Assembly (NCBI RefSeq): GCF_900130075.1
Contig: NZ_LT671418.1
Coordinates: forward strand, 558,001-622,000
Reading direction: 5' to 3'
Origin: Herminiimonas arsenitoxidans
Lineage (GTDB): Bacteria > Pseudomonadota > Gammaproteobacteria > Burkholderiales > Burkholderiaceae_D
DNA length: 64,000 bases
The notes under the pieces are model-generated. The model saw only the letters and a list, made by a program, of their open reading frames with translations. It did no database searches and was not told the origin of the DNA. Positions 18,536-27,791 of this stretch are shown piece after piece. Both the position numbers and the translations under genes were made by a program. The number at the start of each line of letters is the position of its first letter. The stretch's first letter is position 1.

Positions 18536-19219
18536 ATGAAACATTTCGTACAACAGTATTTCGGCAAGCAGGGCGACACAACGCTTTTTGGCGTAGAGAG
18601 ACATATACAGCGCTTCAGAGGCGCTTTATTTTTATTGGGCATAGTCCTGCCATTAATTCTGTTTCTGGCCTTAGTCGACAACATCAACAATGTTTCATTT
18701 CTCACCGCCGAAAGAGCTTTCTTGTGGTCACTGCGCGAATATGCAGAGCCTCTGATCGGACAAATAGCAAAAGAAGTCTCGACCTTAGTGACGGTCATCA
18801 GCATTTCCATATTGGCTTATTGGATGTACCTACGTTTGTGGCGCGTAGCGTTCTTTTGGCTGGTCGCAATAGGCGGCGCAGCTATTCTTGGTTCCCTCAT
18901 CAAAACAGTCATTCAACGCACGCGTCCGGATTTGTGGCTAGCAGTTTTTCCACATACTTCTTTTGGTTTTCCTAGCGGACACGCGACACAGTCGATGGCC
19001 ATCGCGCTGGCTTCGGTGATTTTATTGCGCGGCAAGAATTGGGCCCCTATGGTCGTTGCCGCTGGAGTTGGATTCGTCATGCTGGTTGGCGCATCCCGCA
19101 TGTACCTTGGCTACCATTACCCAACAGATATTCTGGCTGGCTGGATGCTGTCATTTGCCTGGGTTACTGCAGTTGCCATGTTGTTCAATACGCGCTATCT
19201 GACGATACAATCAAGATAA
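18536..19219 (+). CDS. PAP2-family membrane phosphatase
   Basis: 227-residue integral membrane phosphatase. All three active-site motifs are present: KTVIQRTRP (KxxxxxxRP), FPSGHATQS (PSGH) and SRMYLGYHYPTD (SRxxxxxH), between about six hydrophobic segments. Likely substrates are undecaprenyl pyrophosphate, phosphatidylglycerol phosphate or other lipid phosphates on the periplasmic face; the sequence alone does not choose between them. Only a weak ribosome-binding site is seen. Monocistronic. Confidence 0.9.
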   Translation: MKHFVQQYFGKQGDTTLFGVERHIQRFRGALFLLGIVLPLILFLALVDNINNVSFLTAERAFLWSLREYAEPLIGQIAKEVSTLVTVISISILAYWMYLRLWRVAFFWLVAIGGAAILGSLIKTVIQRTRPDLWLAVFPHTSFGFPSGHATQSMAIALASVILLRGKNWAPMVVAAGVGFVMLVGASRMYLGYHYPTDILAGWMLSFAWVTAVAMLFNTRYLTIQSR

Positions 19220-19353
19220 GCATCTTCGACTTCATCTTTACATCCGTAACAAATTAAGCTCACAATCAAAGCGCGATGTGTACTAACGTACATTTCGATT
19301 GCGCTACATTGTCTACAATGAATTTCCTGCCTAGGATTCATAAAGGAGCTTAT

Positions 19354-19971
19354 ATGAGTAACGCAGTTAGAAATAAAACCTCCCTGTTAGCCATAGACCT
19401 GATCGAAGAGCAGTTGCGGGTATTGCCTATATCGATAGCCATGATCTTGCGCCCAGTGAAAGCAAGCGACGCAGCATCAAATGCAGGACCTATTCTGGTT
19501 TTGCCAAGAAAGAATAAGACAGCCAAAACCGGATCAGCCGGGAATATCGTAGTCGGCAATGCGCATGCAGCGACAGTACTGGACTTCGAGGCATCGAATC
19601 ATGTGCTGTCGGATAATCCACAGCAACAAGCAACGTATCTGCGCGTTGTTATCAGCAATGCCTTATTGGCGATTGGGATGTTCCTGAAAGAACATGAACT
19701 GGCCTCCATGCGCACGCCGGAGATTCAATTTCTGGATCATGTTCTTGATGCGATTCTCAATGCGAACACTTTCCATATCGAGCCTGGCTACATCCCCATG
19801 GCGACGTTTGATGGCCTGGTCATCGACAGCAAGTTGAATGGCACGCCATTGTTTGGGGATGGTGTTACCGAAGGATTCATGGAGTTTGGTGATGCGGTCG
19901 CGCTGCTTCAGTGGCTAGTTCATTACCTGCACGGGGAAAGACATTTCGTGAGTGGTGGCGATGCCGGTTAA
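19354..19971 (+). CDS. Hypothetical protein, 205 residues
   Basis: Not recognised. The start at 19354 is chosen because AAAGGAG lies five bases upstream; longer in-frame starts lack such a site. The protein has no signal peptide or membrane segment and is mixed alpha/beta in appearance, with a low-complexity stretch near residues 40-65 (Lys/Ala/Gly-rich) and a more conserved-looking C-terminal half (QYLRVV-like helix, FLDHVLDAILNANTFHIEPG). Monocistronic, with a clear terminator 15 bases after the stop. Confidence 0.7.
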   Translation: MSNAVRNKTSLLAIDLIEEQLRVLPISIAMILRPVKASDAASNAGPILVLPRKNKTAKTGSAGNIVVGNAHAATVLDFEASNHVLSDNPQQQATYLRVVISNALLAIGMFLKEHELASMRTPEIQFLDHVLDAILNANTFHIEPGYIPMATFDGLVIDSKLNGTPLFGDGVTEGFMEFGDAVALLQWLVHYLHGERHFVSGGDAG

Positions 19972-19983
19972 TGCAAACCAATA

Positions 19984-20012
19984 AAAAACACCTCTTTATA
20001 GAGGTGTTTTTT
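19984..20012 (+). terminator. Rho-independent terminator
   Basis: AACACCTC and GAGGTGTT arms around a TTTATA loop with T-rich sequence after, and A-rich sequence before, so it may act on both strands. Confidence 0.88.
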
Positions 20013-20182
20013 ATTAAGCTATCGGTTTTTGAAAACGATTAATTTCAACTATTAAAATAGTGCTATTTAAAGCCTATTTGAAAAAGCACTAAGGTGTTTG
20101 AAGCTTGCTGTTGTGGCTGTTATATTAAAAAAAGCCAACCCATATCGGGTCGAATTTGATGTCATCATCGTTCGGGATAGCC

Positions 20183-20497
20183 ATGAAACTGCTGCAAACA
20201 TCTGCCAGTCTCGTTGTTGCACTCATAGCCTTGTCAGGCTGCGATGGGAAATCTTCTTCATCGACATCTGCACCAGCTGCAAATCCTCCAGTTACTAGTA
20301 CTCCCGCTCCCACAGTCACGCCTGCGCCACCAAACAATATGCCTAGCTCCGTTCCAGGATCAGGGCCAGCCGAAGGCGGCACTGCGATTGGCGGCATGGT
20401 CGGAAATCAAGGAAAAGACAGTGCAAAACCGAGCGATACGCCCGCGCCAACCGGCGGCGATGGCACGACGCCCAAACCTGCATCTTCAGCTTATTAG
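20183..20497 (+). CDS. Small proline/serine-rich lipoprotein
   Basis: 104 residues from the internal ATG at 20183. A lipoprotein signal ends LIALSGC, so it should be lipidated on that cysteine. The mature part is low-complexity (SSSTSAPAANPP, PAPTVTPAPP, SGPAEGGTAIGG) with no recognisable domain. Function unknown. An upstream in-frame ATG at 20156 gives a poorer signal peptide. Confidence 0.6.
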   Translation: MKLLQTSASLVVALIALSGCDGKSSSSTSAPAANPPVTSTPAPTVTPAPPNNMPSSVPGSGPAEGGTAIGGMVGNQGKDSAKPSDTPAPTGGDGTTPKPASSAY

Positions 20498-20514
20498 GAG
20501 TCAAGCATGACTCC
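20497..20514 (+). terminator. Hairpin after the lipoprotein gene
   Basis: GGAGTCA and TGACTCC arms with an AGCA loop start on the last base of the stop codon. The T-run after it is poor, so termination is likely but not certain. Confidence 0.45.
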
Positions 20515-20607
20515 ATCCTTCTTAATTACTAGCCAGTACCGGAAAGCAAGCAAAGCACGTTTTTCATTTGTTTTTAATCCCATTAAAGCGTGCAGTTAAA
20601 GCGCGAC

Positions 20608-20618
20608 AGGAGGTGATC
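20608..20618 (+). promoter_or_regulatory. Exceptionally strong ribosome-binding site of fdnG
   Basis: AGGAGGTGATC matches the 16S rRNA 3' end over eleven bases, with the AGGAGG core seven bases before the fdnG ATG. It fixes the start and predicts efficient initiation. Confidence 0.85.
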
Positions 20619-20620
20619 CA

Positions 20621-23600
20621 ATGGATATGAATCGAAGACAATTTTTCCGCGTGAGCGGTGCAGGGCTGATGGCATCCAGCCTGGTTGCACTTGGCTTCTC
20701 GCCGACGCTAGCGTTGGCAGAGACGCGCGCGTTCAAGCTGGCACGTGCAACCGAAACGCGTAATACATGTCCGTATTGCTCGGTGGGTTGCGGCCTCATC
20801 ATGTACAGCCTGGGTGACAAAGCCAAGAATGTGACGTCAGAGATCATTCATATCGAAGGTGACCCGGATCATCCAGTTAATCGCGGCACTTTGTGTCCGA
20901 AGGGCGCTGGTCTGCTCGACTTTGTACACAGCTCAAATCGTCTGAAGTATCCAGAAATACGCGAGCCAGGCAGCACAGAATGGAAGCGCGTCTCCTGGGA
21001 CACCGCGATGTCTCGACTGGCCAAGATGATGAAGGAAGATCGCGACGCGAACTTCCTCGCCAACAATGCTGATGGCAAGGTCGTCAATCGCTGGACCAGT
21101 ACCGGCATGCTGGCAGCGTCCGCATCCTCCAATGAAACCGGCTACATCACGCACAAGGTGATGAGATCGATGGGGATGCTCGTCTTCGACAACCAGGCGA
21201 GGGTTTGACACGGTCCTACGGTAGCCAGTCTGGCTCCGACGTTTGGACGAGGTGCGATGACCAACCACTGGGTGGACATCAAAAACGCTGATCTTGTTTT
21301 AATCATGGGTGGCAATGCCGCCGAAGCACATCCGTGCGGCTTCAAGTGGGTAATCGAAGCCAAGCATCATAATAAAGCCAAGCTGATCGTTGTCGATCCG
21401 CGCTTTACGCGTTCGGCTGCCATGAGCGACTACTACGCACCTATCCGCGCCGGTAGTGATATCGCCTTCCTCGGTGGCGTGCTGAACTATCTGCTGAGCA
21501 ACAACAAAATTCAGCAGGAATACGTCAAAAACTATACTAATGCCTCCTTCATCGTCGGAGAGGATTACGGCTTTGAAGATGGATTATTTACTGGTTACGA
21601 CGAAGCGAAACGCCGCTACAACAACAAGAGCTGGGGTTACGAGTTAGACGACAAAGGCTTTGCCAAAGTCGATCCGACGATGGAGCATCAACGTTGCGTA
21701 TTGCAAGTGATGAAGCGTCACTATGCGCGTTACACACCAGAAATGGTCAGCAAGATCACAGGCACGCCTAAGGATAAATTCCTGAAAGTGTGTGAAATGA
21801 TTGCGACGACTGCAGTGCCTAACAAGGCCATGACAGTGATGTATGCGCTCGGCTGGACACAACATAGCCAAGGCTCGCAGATCATACGCACTGGCGCGAT
21901 TATGCAACTCCTGCTCGGCAACATTGGTATTGCAGGCGGCGGCATGAATGCCTTGCGTGGTCACAGCAATATTCAGGGCTTGACTGATCTCGGACTGCTC
22001 TCGAATTCATTGCCTGGCTATCTGTCGCTGGCCAACGAAGCAGAGCAAGATCTCGACACCTATTACAAACCACGTGCGCTCAAGCCTTTGCGGCCGAATC
22101 AGATGAGCTACTGGCAGAACTATCCGAAGTTCTTCGTCAGTCTGCAAAAAGCATGGTGGGGCAATGCAGCCACGGCAGAAAATTCCTGGGCCTTCCACTA
22201 TTTGCCCAAGCTCGACAAGGTCTACGACGTATTGCAGGCTTTCGAGTTGATGAACCAAGGCAAGATGAATGGCTATATTTGCCAAGGCTTCAATCCGGTC
22301 GGTTCCTTCCCTAACAAGAAGAAAATCATCGATGGTTTATCCAAGCTCAAATTCCTCGCCATCATTGATCCGCTGAATACGGAAACAGCCGAGTTCTGGA
22401 AAAACTATCCAGACCATAACGAGGTAAGCACCAAGGATATTCAAACGACGGTATTCCGTTTCCCGTCCACCTGCTTTGCTGAGGAAGATGGTTCGCTCAC
22501 CAATTCCGGTCGCTGGCTGCAATGGCACTGGAAGGGCGCGGAACCTATCGCTGAAGCACGAGGCGATGCAGAAATCATTGCTGACTTGTTCCATCGGATG
22601 AAGACTGCGTATGTGAAAGACGGCGGTGCTTTCCCTGACCCAATCGTTAACCTGACCTGGCCGTACAAAATACCGCACAGCCCGTCAGCGCAAGAATTGG
22701 CGATGGAATACAACGGCAAGGCCTTGACCGATCTGCTTGATCCGAAAGACGCAACTAAAACCCTCGCCAAGGCTGGTGAGCAAGTATCCGGCTTCGGCTT
22801 GTTACGCGACGATGGCAGTACCGCATGTGGTTGCTGGATCTATGCAGGTGCATGGACGCAAGCCGGTAATCAAATGGCGCGCCGCGACAATGCCGATCCA
22901 TGGGGCATAGGGCAAACGCTGAACTGGGCATGGGCATGGCCAGCTAACAGACGCATACTGTACAACGCAGCATCGAGTGCACCTAATGGCAAGCCTTGGG
23001 ACCCTAAACGCAAGCTGGTTCAATGGAGCGGCACAAGCTGGGGTGGGTCAGACGTACCTGACATCCGGCCTGATGCCAACCCTGATGATCCGGATCGTGT
23101 GGAGCCTTTCATCATGACTGCGGAAGGTGTTGCTCGTTTGTTTGCGCCTACCGGCATGGCAGAAGGGCCATTGCCTGAGCATTACGAACCGTTCGAGTCA
23201 CCATTGGATAACAATCCGATGCACCCGAACAATCCGAAGGCAAGAGCTAATCCAGCGGCGCGTGTTTTCAAAAGCGATATAGATACCTTTGGCACTGCCA
23301 AGGATTTCCCTTACGCAGCAACCAGCTATCGCTTGACCGAGCACTTCCACTACTGGACCAAGAACGTACTGACTTCGGCCATTATCCAGCCGCAACAGTT
23401 CGTGGAAATTGGCGAGGAACTAGCGAGGGCCAAAGGGATCGCAAATGGAGATTGGGTGAAGGTCTCGTCGAAACGAGGATTTATCAAGTGTGTGGCCTTG
23501 GTCAGCAAGCGCATTCCGCAGCTGGATTGCGATGGCAAGAAAGTGGACACGGTGGGCTTGCCAAATCACTGGGGATTTATTGGCGTCGCCAAGCCCGGTT

Positions 23601-23692
23601 ATCTGGTCAATACACTGACCCCATTCGTCGGTGATGCCAACACACAAACGCCAGAATACAAGGCGTTCCTCGTCAACATCGAGAAGGCTTGA
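20621..23692 (+). CDS. fdnG: Formate dehydrogenase major subunit, selenocysteine-containing (FdnG/FdoG type)
   Basis: One continuous reading frame of 1023 codons with an in-frame TGA at 21206-21208 (codon 196) read as selenocysteine. The flanks [19 protein letters not shown] match E. coli FdnG, whose Sec is also residue 196. A Tat signal (RRQFFRVSG, ending LALAE) directs it to the periplasm. The N-terminal [4Fe-4S] ligands are C50, C53, C57 and C92. The rest is a bis-MGD molybdenum (or tungsten) oxidoreductase. It oxidises formate and feeds electrons through FdnH and FdnI to quinone. Annotators who treat TGA as stop will split it into 20621-21208 and 21257-23692. Confidence 0.96.
21209..21237 (+). 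other. SECIS element of fdnG
   Basis: The eleven bases after TGA (CACGGTCCTAC) are followed by a hairpin GG-(bulged T)-AGCC-AGTC-TGGCT-CC at 21220-21237. Distance from UGA, the bulged U and the G-U in the apical loop match the E. coli fdhF/fdnG element bound by SelB. Confidence 0.88.
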
Positions 23693-23702
23693 AGGAATAA
23701 TT

Positions 23703-24656
23703 ATGTCCTCACTACAATCTCTTGATATCGCCTTACGCTCGGCCACCACGACGCCAAGCCCGCAAGTCCGCAATCATGTGATCGAAGTAGCCAAGCTGAT
23801 CGATGTCACAAGCTGTATCGGTTGCAAGGCTTGTCAGGTCGCATGTATGCAATGGAATGATTTGCGTGACACGGTTGGCGATACGATCGGCACTTACGAC
23901 AATCCACGTGATCTGACGCCGGAGTCATGGACTGTCATGCGCTTTTCCGAAGTCGAGATGCCAACCAAAGACGAGGGCATGCGTCTTGAATGGCTGATAC
24001 GCAAGGATGGCTGCATGCATTGCGACGAGCCAGGTTGCCTGAAAGCTTGTCCGGCACCGGGTGCCATCGTCAAGTACGAGAATGGCATCGTCGATTTCAT
24101 CAGCGAAAACTGCATAGGTTGCGGTAATTGCGTGATCGGTTGTCCATTCGACGTTCCGCGTATCAGCAAGAAAGACGACAAAGCCTACAAGTGTTCGCTC
24201 TGTTCTGATCGCGTCGGTGTCGGTTTGGAGCCAGCTTGCGTCAAAGCTTGCCCGACCGGTGCGATACGCTTCGGCAGCAAGGAAGACATGCATCACTTCG
24301 CTGCGGAACGCGTGGTCGATCTGAAGGAGCGCGGCTACGACAAGGCTGGCGTTTACGATCCGCAAGGCGTAGGTGGTACGCATGTCATGTACGTTCTTCA
24401 ACATGCCGACAAGCCTGGCTTGTATCACGGTCTGCCAGACAATCCTAGCATCAGCCCATTGGTATCGCTATGGAAGGGCGCAGCCAAACCACTCGCAGTC
24501 GCCGCGATGATAGGTGCCGCAGTCGCCGGCTTCTTCCATTACATCAAGGTCGGTCCACTTGATGCAGATGCCGAAGAAGATGACGTCGTTGATCCCGCAT
24601 CACCTAAGCCACCAAGTCAGGATGAGCGGGATAAACACAACGCGGATATTGTCTGA
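23703..24656 (+). CDS. fdnH: Formate dehydrogenase iron-sulfur beta subunit
   Basis: About 317 residues. Four [4Fe-4S] clusters are predicted from [37 protein letters not shown] and [22 protein letters not shown] single C-terminal membrane helix (about residues 263-281, [18 protein letters not shown]) anchors it, as in FdnH. The ATG at 23703 has AAGGA six bases upstream and follows fdnG by ten bases; an earlier in-frame start inside fdnG is rejected. It carries electrons from FdnG across to the cytochrome b subunit. Confidence 0.94.
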   Translation: MSSLQSLDIALRSATTTPSPQVRNHVIEVAKLIDVTSCIGCKACQVACMQWNDLRDTVGDTIGTYDNPRDLTPESWTVMRFSEVEMPTKDEGMRLEWLIRKDGCMHCDEPGCLKACPAPGAIVKYENGIVDFISENCIGCGNCVIGCPFDVPRISKKDDKAYKCSLCSDRVGVGLEPACVKACPTGAIRFGSKEDMHHFAAERVVDLKERGYDKAGVYDPQGVGGTHVMYVLQHADKPGLYHGLPDNPSISPLVSLWKGAAKPLAVAAMIGAAVAGFFHYIKVGPLDADAEEDDVVDPASPKPPSQDERDKHNADIV

Positions 24657-24667
24657 GGAGAACCGAC

Positions 24668-25288
24668 ATGGCAAAAGTTATAGAACGTTATGCTGACCGC
24701 ATGCGACTCAATCACTGGGCAGTCGCCTTGCTGTTTATCTGCGCGGGCTTATCAGGTCTCGCTATTTTCCATCCATCGATGTTCTTTTTCAGCGCACTGT
24801 TTGGCGGTGGTTCGTGGACGCGTATCTTGCATCCGTTCTTTGGCGTATTAATGGTGCTGGGATTTGTCTTCCTGTTCCTGCAGGTATGGCGCGACAACTT
24901 CTGGACGCGCGAAGATAGCGAGTGGGTAAAGAAAGCACCGGAACTGCTTAAAGGCAACGAAGAAGGCATGCCGCCAGTCGGCAAATACAATGCCGGGCAA
25001 AAGGTAGTATTCTGGCTTTTCGGCATCAGCCTGGTGTTGCTGCTGGTAACTGGATTCATGTTCTGGCGTCCATGGTTTGCAGATATTTTCCCTATCGGTT
25101 TGCGTCGCGTTGCGGTACTCGTTCATGCGATCGCAGCGACCGTGTTGATCTTGAGCGTCATCATTCACGTCTACGCTGCGATCTGGGTAAAAGGCTCGGT
25201 CCAGGCAATGACGCGTGGCACCGTCAGCGAAAAATGGGCACGCCGACACCATCTCCTTTGGTATCGGAAAATCAGTGGCGAAAAGTAA
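24668..25288 (+). CDS. fdnI: Formate dehydrogenase cytochrome b556 gamma subunit
   Basis: 206-residue membrane protein with four hydrophobic helices and histidines placed as haem b ligands (RLNHWAVALL, RILHPFFGVL, VLVHAIAATV, VIIHVYAAIWVKGSVQAMTRG). This is the FdnI/FdoI family, which passes electrons to menaquinone or ubiquinone. GGAGAACCGAC precedes the start, twelve bases after the fdnH stop. Confidence 0.94.
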   Translation: MAKVIERYADRMRLNHWAVALLFICAGLSGLAIFHPSMFFFSALFGGGSWTRILHPFFGVLMVLGFVFLFLQVWRDNFWTREDSEWVKKAPELLKGNEEGMPPVGKYNAGQKVVFWLFGISLVLLLVTGFMFWRPWFADIFPIGLRRVAVLVHAIAATVLILSVIIHVYAAIWVKGSVQAMTRGTVSEKWARRHHLLWYRKISGEK

Positions 25289-25310
25289 TGTTTGAGGGCA
25301 CAATCAATTC

Positions 25311-26324
25311 ATGACGATCAGCCAAGTAAGCCCACTACTTAGCCCTGAAGAGATCGCTGTCCGCGCCGGACAGCAGGTGCAGCATCTGCGCTTTCCTGAA
25401 CGCTTCGATGTGTTTTCTTCACGCGAAGCGCGATTGAGGCAACGTGCTGCATCGCACTCTATGCAGGATTTTCTTCTCTTCGCTGCCGAGCTGGTGCGTG
25501 CTCAGCACAGCATTCTGCAATCCTATCCTGATGTGGTTTTGCCCGATGCTGCGGCCCTGGATGCTGCAGCAAATTTAGGTCAGGCACCTATACCAGCTAT
25601 ATTGTGGCCACGCGATCCCAAATGGCGTATGGCGTTCCGCACGATGCTTGATGCTTTGAATTCACGACTCGCAGGCAATCCTGCACAAGCTGCCGTGCAT
25701 GAAGTACAGCAGATGAGTGATCAAGAGCTGGAGCTACAAGCCGATCGTCTGCTCAATAACATCATGTTCGGTTTGAATCTGGCAACAGCATCGTTGATCG
25801 CTGCCGGCTTGCAGGCCTACTGGACGCACATGCTGTTGGCAACATTGAAAGCGCGTGGCAATGATCAATTGGCACCATTCGGACGCATAGCAGATTCGAC
25901 CCGATGTCCTTGCTGCGGCAGCCGCCCAACGGCATCCATATCACGCATCGATGCCGATGGTAGTTATCGTTATTTGCATTGCTCGCTATGCTCATTGCAA
26001 TGGCATATGGTGCGCATCAAATGCAGTCATTGCGAAAGTACCAAAGGCATACACTACCATTCCTTGCAGGCACTTGAAGATACGACTTCGATTGAGGCAA
26101 GGAAGGCAAGCATCGAAGTTGAAACTTGCGATGAATGCAATCACTATCTCAAGATAGTCCGCATGGAACGCGATATTGCAGTCGAGCCTATCGCAGATGA
26201 TCTCGCATCAGTAACACTCGATCTCTTGGTGTCAGAAGCTGGCTATCAACGTCATGGCGTCAATCTGATGCTGTTGTTCGGCGATCCGGATGGTCCGGAT
26301 ATTAATGACGGCGGGGGCGGCTAA
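25311..26324 (+). CDS. fdhE: FdhE formate dehydrogenase accessory protein
   Basis: 337-residue cytoplasmic protein needed for maturation of respiratory formate dehydrogenases. The C-terminal half has paired CxxC motifs (CPCCGSRP, CSLC, CSHC, CDECNHYLK) typical of FdhE's rubredoxin-like domains. It follows fdnI, and its TAA overlaps the ATG of selA (TAATG), so selA is translationally coupled to it. Confidence 0.93.
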   Translation: MTISQVSPLLSPEEIAVRAGQQVQHLRFPERFDVFSSREARLRQRAASHSMQDFLLFAAELVRAQHSILQSYPDVVLPDAAALDAAANLGQAPIPAILWPRDPKWRMAFRTMLDALNSRLAGNPAQAAVHEVQQMSDQELELQADRLLNNIMFGLNLATASLIAAGLQAYWTHMLLATLKARGNDQLAPFGRIADSTRCPCCGSRPTASISRIDADGSYRYLHCSLCSLQWHMVRIKCSHCESTKGIHYHSLQALEDTTSIEARKASIEVETCDECNHYLKIVRMERDIAVEPIADDLASVTLDLLVSEAGYQRHGVNLMLLFGDPDGPDINDGGGG

Positions 26325-27772
26325 TGGCAGAGACCGGAGAGTCCGTGGTTCACGGCTCGAAGGCCAGGCCCCAGGATCTGCCTTCGATAGATAAACTGCT
26401 GCGATTGACAGCAGTCCAGCCCTTGCTGGAAGCACATGGGCATACACTCGTTGCAACACAAGCGCGTGTTTTACTCGATAGCTTGCGTGTGCAAGCCTTG
26501 TCCGACAACCTGCAACAATCCGATATTCAGAACGATGCCTTGAGTGCTGCATTGGCCTTGAGTATCGAAGAGCGTTTGACTCCTCGTCTACGTCGCGTAC
26601 TTAACCTCACTGGCACCGTCATTCATACCAATCTAGGTCGTTCCGTATTGCCCCAGGCAGCGATACGCCATCTCACGGCGATGATGGAAGGGCCGAATAA
26701 TCTTGAGTACGATTTGATCGATGGTGGTCGTGGTGATCGCGACAGCATCGTTGAAGGATTGCTGTGTGATATTACCGGCGCGGAAGCGGCGACCGTCGTC
26801 AACAATAATGCAGCTGCGGTATTACTATCGATAGCCGCACTGGCTGGTGGACGCGAAGTTGTGGTTTCACGCGGTGAATTGGTAGAAATTGGCGGTGCCT
26901 TCCGCATGCCGGATGTAATGGCCAGCGCCGGTGCCATCATGGTTGAAGTTGGCACGACCAACCGTACGCACCTCGCTGACTATGAGCGCGCAATTACAGC
27001 GCGTACGGCGATATTGATGAAGGTGCATACCAGCAATTACGCAGTTGAAGGTTTCACTTCTTCGGTGCCCGAATCACAACTGGCCGTACTGGCGCGCGAA
27101 CGCGGCGTCGCACTGGTAACCGATCTGGGAAGTGGTTCGCTGATCGATATGGGACAACTCGGCTTGCCACAGGAACCCACACCACAACAGATGTTGGCAG
27201 ATGGCTGCGGTGTGGTTACTTTTTCTGGCGATAAATTACTCGGCGGTCCGCAAGCAGGGTTAATCGTCGGTGAACGTGATCTGATTACAAAGATACGCAA
27301 GTTCCCTATGAAGCGCGCCTTGCGTCTTTCCAAATTACCTTTGGCTGCACTGGAAGCTACGCTGACGCTATACCTTCAACCTGAATTATTAACACGTGAT
27401 CTGCCTACCTTGCGTTGGCTGACGCGTACACCGGAACAGGCTGCTGAAACCGCGAATGTCTTGCTAGCACCGATGACTGCAGCATTGGCACCGCGTTATA
27501 CGGTTGCTGTTCAAGCCATGTTGAGTCAAATTGGCTCTGGATCGCTGCCAGTAGATAGATTGCCGTCGGCTGGCTTGGTGATTTCGCCAGTGCTCGCGAG
27601 AAAACGCGGCACAGGCACAGCCTTGGAAAACCTCGCTACTGCGTTACGTAGTTTGCCATTGCCCATCATAGGTCGTGTCGCCGATGACAGCTTGCTGCTG
27701 GATTGTCGTTGTCTCGATGATGTGACAGATGTTTTAGCGCAGTTAACTACCTTGCGCGAAAGACTCGCATGA
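26324..27772 (+). CDS. selA: SelA, L-seryl-tRNA(Sec) selenium transferase
   Basis: 482 residues. PLP-dependent enzyme that converts seryl-tRNA(Sec) to selenocysteyl-tRNA(Sec) using selenophosphate. The PLP lysine is K304 in TFSGDKLLGGPQAG. Other family blocks are LNLTGTVIHTNLGRS and NNNAAAVLL. It overlaps fdhE by one base and precedes selB by 19 bases. Selenophosphate synthetase (selD) is not in this window. Confidence 0.95.
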   Translation: MAETGESVVHGSKARPQDLPSIDKLLRLTAVQPLLEAHGHTLVATQARVLLDSLRVQALSDNLQQSDIQNDALSAALALSIEERLTPRLRRVLNLTGTVIHTNLGRSVLPQAAIRHLTAMMEGPNNLEYDLIDGGRGDRDSIVEGLLCDITGAEAATVVNNNAAAVLLSIAALAGGREVVVSRGELVEIGGAFRMPDVMASAGAIMVEVGTTNRTHLADYERAITARTAILMKVHTSNYAVEGFTSSVPESQLAVLARERGVALVTDLGSGSLIDMGQLGLPQEPTPQQMLADGCGVVTFSGDKLLGGPQAGLIVGERDLITKIRKFPMKRALRLSKLPLAALEATLTLYLQPELLTRDLPTLRWLTRTPEQAAETANVLLAPMTAALAPRYTVAVQAMLSQIGSGSLPVDRLPSAGLVISPVLARKRGTGTALENLATALRSLPLPIIGRVADDSLLLDCRCLDDVTDVLAQLTTLRERLA

Positions 27773-27791
27773 TGTCTTCAGTTAATCATCC

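Noticed and set aside
21209..21256. Gap between two apparent formate dehydrogenase ORFs
   Set aside because: Not a gap: the frame is continuous and the TGA is selenocysteine.
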